DNA of 64,000 nucleotides, taken from NCBI RefSeq assembly GCF_001766675.1, contig NZ_MJLT01000067.1, forward strand, positions 109,113 to 173,112, written 5' to 3'. Below the pieces are notes generated by a model that saw only the letters and a program-made list of their open reading frames with translations, was not told where the DNA came from and ran no database searches. This DNA is from Arthrobacter sp. SW1. GTDB lineage: Bacteria; Actinomycetota; Actinomycetes; Actinomycetales; Micrococcaceae. Shown here one piece after another: positions 35,162 to 42,072 of this stretch; the stretch's first letter is position 1; each line of letters starts with the position of its first letter. The position numbers and the translations under genes are program-made.

Positions 35162-36379
35162 TCACACCGCCTGCTGTTCCAGGATCAGCCGAGCGGACCG
35201 GGCCATGGCGTGTTCGAGGTTGTTCGGCCGGGGTTCCCTATGCGGGCGTGGGGCCAGCTCGGGCCATTGGCCGCTGAGGGCGGGCTTCGGGGCGGGGTGT
35301 GTTGTGGTGTCGGTGTTGCTGGGGTGGCCTTGGGGGTGGGGCTGGGATTCCTCTGCGTCCCTGCGTTGTGGGGCCTGCTCTACGTGCTGTGGTGCGGCCA
35401 AAGGACGCAGAGCAGGCCCCGCAACGGGAATGGTTTCGGGTGCGTGGCGTGGGTTGGGGCCTTCGCCTGGCGCAGCTTGGGACGTGGTTCCTTGGCGCGG
35501 TATGCGAAGCCGAAGCGCGGGCACCTCCCCGGCGCTGCGTTGTGAGGCCTGCCCTGCGTTCATTGGACCTTCCGAAGAACGCAGAGCAGGCCCCGCAACG
35601 GGGGTGGCTTCGTTTCGTGGGGTGGTCCCGTTGCCGGCAGGGACCCGTGTGGAGGCAGAGGCCGGGGTGGGAACAGTGACCTGGCCAGGAACAGCGGGAG
35701 GGACAGCGTCAGCCGGGGGAGTTCGGCGGTGACGTGGGTGCAGGTGCAACGCCGGGCGTGGCTCGGCCGGCGTGGCTTGCTCCTGCTGGACCTGGGGTTG
35801 CGGGGCCCGCCCTGCGTCGAATGATGGCGTCATTGGACGGAGGGCGGGCCCCGCAGTTGGGGGCGCCGGAGTGCTGCTGGTCTCATGGGTGGCTTGCATG
35901 AGGGTAGGTCGCGCAGTGTCGGCTTGCGCGGTGTCGGCTTGCACGGCGAAGAGGGCTGCCGTCGTAGGGCTCTTTGCCTGTGCTGACGGGGCCCGATCCC
36001 GTGGGATAGCGGGCCACAGGGCGGCCTTTCGCAGCCTGGGAAGTCCAAAGCGCCCCCTGACGGCGGACACTTCGACGGTTGGCGCATCAGGCGCATCGCG
36101 CTCTTCCGCGACCAGCCCGGCGTCGCGCAACAAGCGCACCCAGTGCTCGGGTGCGCCGTCGAGGTCGAAGGTGCGGACCGGCGTCGGGCCTTCTGTTCCA
36201 GAAGAAACCGTCCTCGAAGGAGAGCCGCCCGCTGATTGGCCAGGAGCGGAGCCCGGCTCGGAAGGGTCGATCCGTCCGGCAAGCGCCCGAAGCCGCCCGG
36301 CCAGGCTCCGCCGCAAACCGCCGGAACGCCGGGAACCCTCAGGCCACCGGGAACCGTCAGGCCACGGGCGCGCGGGCAT
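35162..36379 (-). CDS. CIS locus: 405-residue low-complexity protein with palindrome-derived repeats
   Basis: The protein is rich in Pro, Ala, Gln and Arg and is predicted to be mostly disordered. A short, possibly folded segment lies at about 66-125 (PVRTFDLDGAPEHWVRLLRDAGL), and an amphipathic helix ends the protein (HAMARSARLILEQQAV). Three related segments at about 176-194, 262-281 and 320-339 (AGPALR..., ending QASQR/QAPQR) correspond to palindromic DNA elements. It overlaps the tube gene by 23 bp and abuts the adaptor gene. In eCIS loci this place often has adaptor or unknown genes. It could be a linker or a length/assembly factor; no family recognised. Confidence 0.7.
   Translation of the reverse strand: MPARPWPDGSRWPEGSRRSGGLRRSLAGRLRALAGRIDPSEPGSAPGQSAGGSPSRTVSSGTEGPTPVRTFDLDGAPEHWVRLLRDAGLVAEERDAPDAPTVEVSAVRGRFGLPRLRKAALWPAIPRDRAPSAQAKSPTTAALFAVQADTAQADTARPTLMQATHETSSTPAPPTAGPALRPMTPSFDAGRAPQPQVQQEQATPAEPRPALHLHPRHRRTPPADAVPPAVPGQVTVPTPASASTRVPAGNGTTPRNEATPVAGPALRSSEGPMNAGQASQRSAGEVPALRLRIPRQGTTSQAAPGEGPNPRHAPETIPVAGPALRPLAAPQHVEQAPQRRDAEESQPHPQGHPSNTDTTTHPAPKPALSGQWPELAPRPHREPRPNNLEHAMARSARLILEQQAV
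35364..35426. repeat. 63-bp palindromic element A inside the 405-residue protein gene
   Basis: Eighteen-base arms (CGTTGTGGGGCCTGCTCT and its near-complement, one mismatch) lie at the ends of exactly 63 bp (21 codons). The element is read in frame as AGPALRPLAAPQ...QAPQR on the minus strand. The element shares arm sequence with elements B and C. Confidence 0.85.
35538..35600. repeat. 63-bp palindromic element B
   Basis: It has 24-base arms with 21 matches and a short loop, 63 bp overall. The arms (core GGCCTGC/GCAGGCC, ending GCGTTC/GAACGC) match element A. It is read in frame as AGPALRSSEGPMNAGQASQR. Confidence 0.88.
35796..35858. repeat. 63-bp palindromic element C
   Basis: Its arms share the core TGCGGGGCCCGCCCT-x-CGTC with one internal mismatch, and the loop contains a smaller palindrome around ATTC/GAAT. 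It spans 63 bp like A and B and is read in frame as AGPALRPMTPSFDAGRAPQ. Confidence 0.82.
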
Positions 36380-36848
36380 CGTCGAGTTCCAGGCGGTCGT
36401 AGGCGATGGTCACGGATTCGATGGCCAGGTCCTTGCCGAGAGCGTCGAGGGGCGCGCCGAACCACTCGCACAGCCAGGCGCCCAGCAGGTTCCAGCGGCG
36501 GACTTCCACGGAACCGGCGTCGTTGAGCATGGCGATGGACACATTGCGCCGCTCCACCTGCCCGTTGGCCGCCTTGAAGAGCCATTGGAGCATTTCGGTG
36601 GAATCCGTCAGCCCGTATTTGAGGGTGACGGGCGTGTATTCGACCTGACCGGGGATGACGCGCACCGTGCTGTTTTCGCCGCCCGAGCGGTAGAGGATGC
36701 GGTCGATCTTCATGCCCAGGCCTTCCACCTTGGTGAAGTGCCCCTGCACCACGCCCTGGATGACCAGCTTGAAGTTGTAGGCGCGGTAGGGGTCCACCAC
36801 GTTGCCGGGCTGCGCGGCCGGGGCGGGGGTGCTTGGCTGCATGCTCAT
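36357..36848 (-). CDS. CIS inner tube protein (gp19-like)
   Basis: This 163-residue tube subunit is like Afp1/5 and T4 gp19. It has DPYRAYNFKLVIQG, FTKVEGLGMKIDRILYRSGGEN (split here as VEGLGMKID and YRSGGEN), VTLKYGLTDSTEMLQWLF, and a C-terminal strand pair RRWNLLGAW...LAIESVTIAYDRLEL. These match the family over its whole length. Only one tube gene is present, in contrast to several paralogues in many eCIS. Cotranscribed with the sheath gene one base away. Confidence 0.92.
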   Translation of the reverse strand: MSMQPSTPAPAAQPGNVVDPYRAYNFKLVIQGVVQGHFTKVEGLGMKIDRILYRSGGENSTVRVIPGQVEYTPVTLKYGLTDSTEMLQWLFKAANGQVERRNVSIAMLNDAGSVEVRRWNLLGAWLCEWFGAPLDALGKDLAIESVTIAYDRLELDDARAPVA

Positions 36849-36849
36849 C

Positions 36850-38154
36850 TCAGGCTCCTGCGGTTTCTGTCTCGGTGGCGTCGGCCGACTGCATGAGCTT
36901 GAAGATCACGAACTCGGCCGGCTTCACGGGCGCGATCCCGATCAGCGTGACCACCTGGCCGGCGTCGCGGACCTCCGGCGGGTTGGTTTCCTCGTCGCAC
37001 TTCACGAAGAAGGCCTGTTGCGGGGTAGTGCCCAGCAGAGCGCCGTCCCGCCACACATTGCTCAGGAACGCGCCGATGTCGCGCCGGATCGACTTCCACA
37101 GCGTGTGGTCGTTGGGTTCGAACACCACCCAGCGGGTGCCGTCCGCCACGGATTCCTTGATCATGTTGGTCAACCGGCGCACGTTGATATAGCGGTACTC
37201 GCTGGCTTCGGGCGCCTTGGTCCGCGCGCCCCACACCCGGATCCCTTCGCCTGGGAAGTACCGGATGCAGTTCACGCCGGCCGGGTTGAGGACCTCCTGT
37301 TCGCCGCGGCTCACGCGCCGCACCAGGTCCAAGGCGCCCTGGATGGGTTCGTTGGCCGGCGCCTTGTGCACGCCGCGGCTGCCGTCCACGCGCGCCCACA
37401 CCCCTGCCATATGGCCCGACGGCGGCTGGGTCACCTTCTTGCCGGACACCGGGTCCGTCATCACGATCCACGGGAAGTACAAGGCCGTGTACCCGCCGGG
37501 CGACTGCGGGGCGCCGAGGGCGTCCTCGCCGGTGGCGCGGCTAGCAGCCGGTGCCGGCGACGCCGGGTGCGGGCCGCCGTCGGGCGCGTCACCTGAATCG
37601 CCGGGCGCCTCAGAGCCGCCCTCCCCCTCAGCTTCCTCCGGCTCCGGTTCGTCCGGCACACCGGACGTCGCCGCCCGGGTGAGCGCTCCGACGTCGTCCA
37701 CTTTCTCCACGGTATCCAGGATCGCCATGCGGTCCTGCCGCAGCGGGTGCTCAACGTGGGCCTGCAGGGCGGCGTAGGAATCGGCGTCGGCGTAGCCGGG
37801 GGCGGCCACCATGGAGATGTCGTCGATCGCTTCGAAGAGGGCCAGGCCCGTGGGTTTGCGGGCGGTGCCGGTGAGGCTGCCGCCCGTGCCGATGTTCACC
37901 ACGTAGCAGCGGCCGCCGCCGTTGGCGAAGAAACCGAAGACGGCGTTGGACAGCGGCGTTCCCTGCGTGGCGTTGCCTACGTACTGGTCCACGAACTGGG
38001 TCCAGTTGTCCAGGACGCGTGCCTCATCCAGGTGCGCCAAGGGATCCGGGGCCACGCCCACGAACCCGGCGATGCTGGTGTTGGTCCGCCCGATGGAGCG
38101 GGCACCGCTGGGCACTTCCTGCACATACACTCCAGGCGCCAGGTAGTTCGCCAT
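36850..38154 (-). CDS. CIS contractile sheath protein
   Basis: This 434-residue tail sheath subunit has the N-terminal YLAPGVYVQEVPSGARSI arm, a SIAGFVGVAP strand, VFGFFANGGGRCYVV, and a conserved C-terminal domain (NPAGVNCIRYFPGEGIRVWGAR in parts, YINVRRLTNMIKES, VFEPNDHTLWKSIRRDIGAFL, GIAPVKPAEFVIF). An acidic, Pro/Ala-rich low-complexity insert occupies about residues 166-221, probably a surface loop of the assembled sheath. Only one sheath gene is in the locus. Contraction drives the tube and spike forward. Confidence 0.94.
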   Translation of the reverse strand: MANYLAPGVYVQEVPSGARSIGRTNTSIAGFVGVAPDPLAHLDEARVLDNWTQFVDQYVGNATQGTPLSNAVFGFFANGGGRCYVVNIGTGGSLTGTARKPTGLALFEAIDDISMVAAPGYADADSYAALQAHVEHPLRQDRMAILDTVEKVDDVGALTRAATSGVPDEPEPEEAEGEGGSEAPGDSGDAPDGGPHPASPAPAASRATGEDALGAPQSPGGYTALYFPWIVMTDPVSGKKVTQPPSGHMAGVWARVDGSRGVHKAPANEPIQGALDLVRRVSRGEQEVLNPAGVNCIRYFPGEGIRVWGARTKAPEASEYRYINVRRLTNMIKESVADGTRWVVFEPNDHTLWKSIRRDIGAFLSNVWRDGALLGTTPQQAFFVKCDEETNPPEVRDAGQVVTLIGIAPVKPAEFVIFKLMQSADATETETAGA

Positions 38155-38166
38155 GGTGCGCTCCCT

Positions 38167-38880
38167 TTACTCCCACCGGATGGTGACCGGCAGGCTGCTT
38201 GTGCTTGCTGACATTTCACGTTCCTTGCCGCGGACCGCCACGGCAAAGTGCTGGAGTTCGTCCGCGGAGGCCAGGACCTCGAAGTGGCCGGTGGCGTCGC
38301 TGACGACGGCGGTGACGGACGAATGCGCGCGGATGTAGGCGTTGGGGATGCCTTTGTTGTGAATGTCCACCAGCCGGCCGTGGATCCTGCGCGCCACCAT
38401 GGTTTCGGCGATGAGCGGTTCCAGGACGGGCGGGCCCGATGGTTCTTCGAAGGCCAGGGACACCGGAACACGGACCAGGAAGCCCAGGCCGTCGCGGATG
38501 CTTGCGGTGTATTCGCCGGGTTCGAACTCACCGGTGGAGACGATCGAGTACTGGCTGTGGCGTTCCACGGCCAGCAGCATTTGTTCCATGAGGGCCAGGC
38601 AGTCCCGGCCGCGGGTTTCGACAGCTACTTTGAGTTCAAGGTCCAACAAGGGGCCGTTCCGCCGGGAGCGCCCCACACGGTTCAGTGCGACCGAACGGAC
38701 AGTGACCGCAGCGTCCGGGGGCGCGCCGCCAGGGGAGGGTTCGCCGTCGTCCTCCAAATGAACCCGCGCAGGCGAGACGGCGTCCGACAGTATCCCGAGC
38801 AGCCCGGTCAGCGAAGCTTGCACAACACCCACGGTGACACCCCAGTCCACAAGGTGGTCCAGTACAGCGGATGTGCACAA
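38167..38880 (-). CDS. CIS cap: DUF4255/Pvc16-like protein with C-terminal beta domain
   Basis: This is the first gene of the CIS operon, 237 residues, with a probable TTG start at 38880 preceded by GGGAG. Residues 1-145 resemble the DUF4255/Afp16 N-terminal domain (LTGLLGILSDAVSPARVHL, RRNGPLLDLELKVAVE), which caps tube and sheath. Residues 160-237 look like a carboxypeptidase-regulatory-like beta domain (GRLVDIHNKGIPNAYIRAHSS, SDATGHFEVLASAD). The added domain is unusual for a cap and might attach another protein. Assignment is by pattern and gene order. Confidence 0.78.
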   Translation of the reverse strand: MCTSAVLDHLVDWGVTVGVVQASLTGLLGILSDAVSPARVHLEDDGEPSPGGAPPDAAVTVRSVALNRVGRSRRNGPLLDLELKVAVETRGRDCLALMEQMLLAVERHSQYSIVSTGEFEPGEYTASIRDGLGFLVRVPVSLAFEEPSGPPVLEPLIAETMVARRIHGRLVDIHNKGIPNAYIRAHSSVTAVVSDATGHFEVLASADELQHFAVAVRGKEREMSASTSSLPVTIRWE

Positions 38881-38942
38881 GGGTACTCCCGGGACCGGCC
38901 GTCAGTCACTGGGTTTTGCGGGTATATCCATTCGTTTGAGGA

Positions 38943-39437
38943 TCATTTGGGGGAGCGCAGCCGTTCCACCAGGTCCTTGATGCCGCCCACGGTGCCGAGC
39001 ACCTGGCCGAACATCGCGCCAGCAAGGACGGCCAGGCTGCACATCCCGGCGATGCTGGCCGGAACCCACATGCCCACGATCCTGCCCCGGAAGACCGTGA
39101 ACGCAATGTACGCCAGCAGGATCACGCCGCCTATGACGTCCACCTTGCCCACCACGTTCCTGGCCGCGGAATCCCATTCGAGCCGGAACATCCGGCTGGC
39201 GATCCGCCCCGCAACGATTCCGCCGGCCAGGCACGCCAGCACGGGCAGGATGGCCCACGCGCCCACCACCACCAGCTCCACCGCGACAACCCCCAGCAGC
39301 ACCATGAAGAGCAAGGCGTAGAGCCGCAGCCGGATGCGGATCTTCCGGTCGAGGTGTTTCCTGGCGAGGGCCTTGCGGGCCTGCCGGCCGGTCCGGGCCT
39401 GTGGATCGGGCTGGGCCTGCCGGCCGGGGAGCGTCAT
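38943..39437 (-). CDS. Unrecognised membrane protein
   Basis: This 164-residue protein has a basic N-terminus (ARTGRQARKALARKHLDRK) and four predicted helices (LYALLFMVLLGVVAVELVVVG to SLAVLAGAMFGQVLGTVGGI). No family recognised. ATG 39437 lies 10 bp after the NmrA-like gene stop. An ATG at 39461 with GGAGG three bases before it would add eight residues and overlap that gene by 14 bp, and is a fair alternative. It is 62 bp upstream of the CIS cap gene and co-directional, so readthrough is possible but no link is evident. Confidence 0.68.
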   Translation of the reverse strand: MTLPGRQAQPDPQARTGRQARKALARKHLDRKIRIRLRLYALLFMVLLGVVAVELVVVGAWAILPVLACLAGGIVAGRIASRMFRLEWDSAARNVVGKVDVIGGVILLAYIAFTVFRGRIVGMWVPASIAGMCSLAVLAGAMFGQVLGTVGGIKDLVERLRSPK

Positions 39438-39447
39438 GCGCCCGAGT

Positions 39448-40389
39448 TTAGCTGCGGGCATCCGCCTCCGTCCGCCACCACGCAACGGTTTCGGCGGCGG
39501 CCGCGGCCAGCGGTGTGGGCTCGAGCCCCAGCTTCGCCTGGCTCGCCGATGACTCCATGACGAACGGCCGCTCGAACTGGTAGAGCATCTCGGCGAGCTC
39601 CCGCATGTCCGTGGACACCACACCGATCGCCTTGACCAGCCATCCTGGAACCGCGCCGAGCTTCACGGCGGGCAGCCCCGCGGCGGTGGTGAACGCCGTC
39701 GCGAGCTCCTGCTGGCTGAGCGCCGGGCCGGTGGGGGCGTGCAGCACCGAATTCCACAGCTCCGGGCGCTGTGCGGCGCGGATCATCGCGGCGGCGAGGT
39801 CCGGCACGTAGGTGAAGGAATGCGGCTGGTCGGCCCGCCCGATCACCTGCATTGATTTCCCCTTCAGCAGCACCGGCACCATACGCTCACCGGCGTGCGA
39901 GGTGCGGACCCGCGGGCCGAAGAAATCACCCGCCACCACGCTCACGGTGTCCGCCCGGTGCGCCTTCCGCGCCGCGAGCAGCGCCGTGCGCACGCCCCGC
40001 TTGCCGCCCACCGCCGCGCGCGGGCTGTCTTCCCGCATCACGCTGCCGGGCTCGCTGTACGAGTAGAGGCTTTCGGGGAAGACGACGACGGCGCCCGCCT
40101 CCGCGGCGGCGTCCAGTACAGTGCGCTCGGCGCGGGGGAGTTCGGCCTCCCAGGCCTTCACCGCGTAGGCCGAGCCGTGGATGCAGTGGAAGACTGCCGC
40201 AACCCCGTCGAAGGCTTCGGCCAGCTGCGCGGGATCGGAGGCGTCCGCCGTCCGGCGTTCGATCAGCGGATGTTCCGGGCCGGAGCCCGAGCGGGTGAGC
40301 AGGCGGACCCGGTGGCCCTGTCCGGCGAGCTGGAGGGCGACAGTGGAACCGACGGGTCCGGCTCCGGTGACTGCGAACGTGGTGGTCAT
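39448..40389 (-). CDS. NAD(P)-binding NmrA/epimerase-like reductase
   Basis: This 313-residue protein has an N-terminal Rossmann fold with TFAVTGAGPVGSTVALQLAG and FPESLYSYSEPG in place of the Tyr-x3-Lys site, so it is probably an atypical SDR or a redox sensor. ATG 40389 has AAGGAG seven bases upstream. It is divergent from a TetR regulator gene with two palindromic sites between them, so it is probably that regulator's target. Substrate unknown. Confidence 0.83.
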   Translation of the reverse strand: MTTTFAVTGAGPVGSTVALQLAGQGHRVRLLTRSGSGPEHPLIERRTADASDPAQLAEAFDGVAAVFHCIHGSAYAVKAWEAELPRAERTVLDAAAEAGAVVVFPESLYSYSEPGSVMREDSPRAAVGGKRGVRTALLAARKAHRADTVSVVAGDFFGPRVRTSHAGERMVPVLLKGKSMQVIGRADQPHSFTYVPDLAAAMIRAAQRPELWNSVLHAPTGPALSQQELATAFTTAAGLPAVKLGAVPGWLVKAIGVVSTDMRELAEMLYQFERPFVMESSASQAKLGLEPTPLAAAAAETVAWWRTEADARS

Positions 40390-40422
40390 GGCAAAGGCTC
40401 CTTGGATTTGCTGGAGAATTAT

Positions 40423-40437
40423 GAGAGCAGTGCTCTC
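40423..40437. promoter_or_regulatory. Operator copy 1 (GAGAGCA-N1-TGCTCTC)
   Basis: A perfect 7+7 palindrome lies 33 bp upstream of the NmrA-like ATG. Together with copy 2 it points to repression of that gene by the divergent TetR protein. Confidence 0.7.
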
Positions 40438-40472
40438 TGAAATCAGAATGACCGCCTTCCGGAGTAAAGTCA

Positions 40473-40485
40473 AGAGCAGTGCTCT
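40473..40485. promoter_or_regulatory. Operator copy 2 (AGAGCA-N1-TGCTCT) with half-site beyond
   Basis: It is a 6+6 palindrome sharing the core of copy 1, 50 bp from it centre to centre. A half-site TGCTCTC occurs at 40499-40505, next to the TetR start. The arrangement suits autoregulation and control of both divergent genes. Confidence 0.68.
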
Positions 40486-40525
40486 CTTTTGTTGACGCTG
40501 CTCTCAGATGTGGCATGCTGGGGGA

Positions 40526-41254
40526 ATGCCCGCCGCCAAGCAAGCAACCGCCAAAGCTCCCACGCCGCGCGAGCGCGCCCGCGCCCAAACCATCGCTGAC
40601 ATCGTCCGCCTGGGCCGCGAACACCTCGCCCTCCACGGTGCAGCGGCCCTCTCCCTGCGTGCGGTGGCGCGGGACCTCGGTGTCGTGTCTTCCGCTGTTT
40701 ACCGCTATGTGCAGAGCCGCGACGAACTCCTCACCCTTCTCCTGATTGACGCCTACAACGAGCTCGGCGACGCCGTGGACGCCGCCGTCGACGCCCTGCC
40801 CGAGGACGATTTCGCCGGCCGCTTCCACGCCCTGGGCCGTGCCGTCCGGGCCTGGGCGCTGCGCGAACCCGCCTGCTACGCACTGCTCTTCGGCAGCCCC
40901 GTGCCCGGGTACCAGGCGCCGGGCGAACGGACCACCGTGCCCGGCACTCGGGTGGTGCTCCGCCTGGTCCGCAACTTCGACGCCGCACACCGCGCCGGTG
41001 CGCTGGCCGCCCCGCCGGGACCCGCCGTCGTCGTTCCTCCGGCACTGGCCGCGGACCTTGCCGCGATCCGCTCGGAACTCGGGCTGGAGGTGCCGGACGA
41101 GCTGGTGGCGCGCGGAGTGCTCGTGTGGACGTCCCTGTTCGGGGCGGTCAGTTTCGAGGTGTTCGGGCAGTACGGCGCGGATACTTTCGAAGCCCGCGAG
41201 GAGCTGTTTGCGCACCAGCTGGGGGTGCTGGCCGGGACCGTCGGCCTGGCCTGA
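40526..41254 (+). CDS. TetR/AcrR family regulator
   Basis: This 242-residue regulator has an N-terminal helix-turn-helix (ALSLRAVARDLGVVSSAVYRYV) and a C-terminal domain of the WHG type seen in many actinobacteria. I chose ATG 40526 (MPAAKQA), preceded by a GGGGGA purine run; an ATG at 40508 adds six residues. It probably represses the NmrA-like gene and itself through the palindromes between them. Confidence 0.85.
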   Translation: MPAAKQATAKAPTPRERARAQTIADIVRLGREHLALHGAAALSLRAVARDLGVVSSAVYRYVQSRDELLTLLLIDAYNELGDAVDAAVDALPEDDFAGRFHALGRAVRAWALREPACYALLFGSPVPGYQAPGERTTVPGTRVVLRLVRNFDAAHRAGALAAPPGPAVVVPPALAADLAAIRSELGLEVPDELVARGVLVWTSLFGAVSFEVFGQYGADTFEAREELFAHQLGVLAGTVGLA

Positions 41255-41271
41255 GCCGGTAGGGTGGCTGC

Positions 41272-42072
41272 ATGGTTCGCGGGCTGGCAGACATCGGGGC
41301 GGAAGCCGTGCTGCTCGCCGGAGCCGGGCGCGCCATCCTGCTGCAGATCGCCGATCCCGCCGTGGGCCGCGGCGTCGCCGAACACAGCAACTTCGCCGAG
41401 CGCCCGCTGGACCGCCTCGCCGCCACCATGGGCTATGTGTACGCCGTCATCTATGGCACCGACGAGCAGCTGGCCGCCGTCCGCCGCGCCGTGAACCGCG
41501 CCCACGCGCCGGTCCGCCGCGGACCGGACGCCGCATCGCCCGGCTACAACGCCTTCGATCCCGACGCCCAGCTCTGGGTCGCTGCCACCCTCTACGAGAC
41601 CGCCGTGTCCGTCTACGAGCGGATTTATGGAACGCTCGACGGCGGCGCGGCAGACCGCGTGTACCGCGAGTACGCGCGGATCGGCACCGCCCTGCAGCTT
41701 CCGGAGGAACTCTGGCCGGCGGACCGCGAGGCGTTCGCGGAGTATTGGGACGGGCGCCTGGCGGCGCTGGCGCCTGAGCCGCATGCCTTGCGTGTGGCGC
41801 ACGAGCTGCTGCATCCATCTGCCGGGCCGCTGTGGCTGCGCGCGGTCATGCCGCTGGCCCGGCTCCTGACCGCCGGCCTGCTTCCTGAAACCCTTCGGGA
41901 AGCGTACGGGCTGCCGTGGAGTGCCCGGCGACGGCGGCGCTTCGAGCGTGCTTTCCGCGTGACGGCTGCCGTGTATCCGAGGCTGCCGCGCCGCGTCCGG
42001 CACTGGCCCAAGGAGTACTACCTTGCCCGGATCGATGCTGCCCCGATCCATGCTGCCCGGATCCATGCGTAG
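41272..42072 (+). CDS. Oxygenase MpaB-family (DUF2236) protein
   Basis: This 266-residue protein shows the DUF2236/MpaB pattern: ILLQIADPAVGRGVAEHSNF, RRAVNRAHAPVRR (heme/iron-site histidine region), FDPDAQLWVAATLYETAVS and the late WLRAVMPLARLLTAGLLP. Some family members oxidise rubber or lipids as heme proteins, others are uncharacterised. The C-terminal tail (IDAAPIHAARIHA) is a short repeat that also encodes possible starts of the next gene. It starts 17 bp after the TetR gene. Confidence 0.82.
   Translation: MVRGLADIGAEAVLLAGAGRAILLQIADPAVGRGVAEHSNFAERPLDRLAATMGYVYAVIYGTDEQLAAVRRAVNRAHAPVRRGPDAASPGYNAFDPDAQLWVAATLYETAVSVYERIYGTLDGGAADRVYREYARIGTALQLPEELWPADREAFAEYWDGRLAALAPEPHALRVAHELLHPSAGPLWLRAVMPLARLLTAGLLPETLREAYGLPWSARRRRRFERAFRVTAAVYPRLPRRVRHWPKEYYLARIDAAPIHAARIHA

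Noticed and set aside
35364-35858. A CRISPR array, suggested by spaced palindromic repeats
   Set aside because: Spacings are unequal (111 and 195 bp), repeats are long and diverged, and the region is coding; no cas genes are nearby.
26679-38880. A prophage or phage remnant
   Set aside because: Only tail-like genes are present; there is no capsid, portal, terminase, integrase or lysis gene, and the membrane PASTA genes fit a domestic injection system better.
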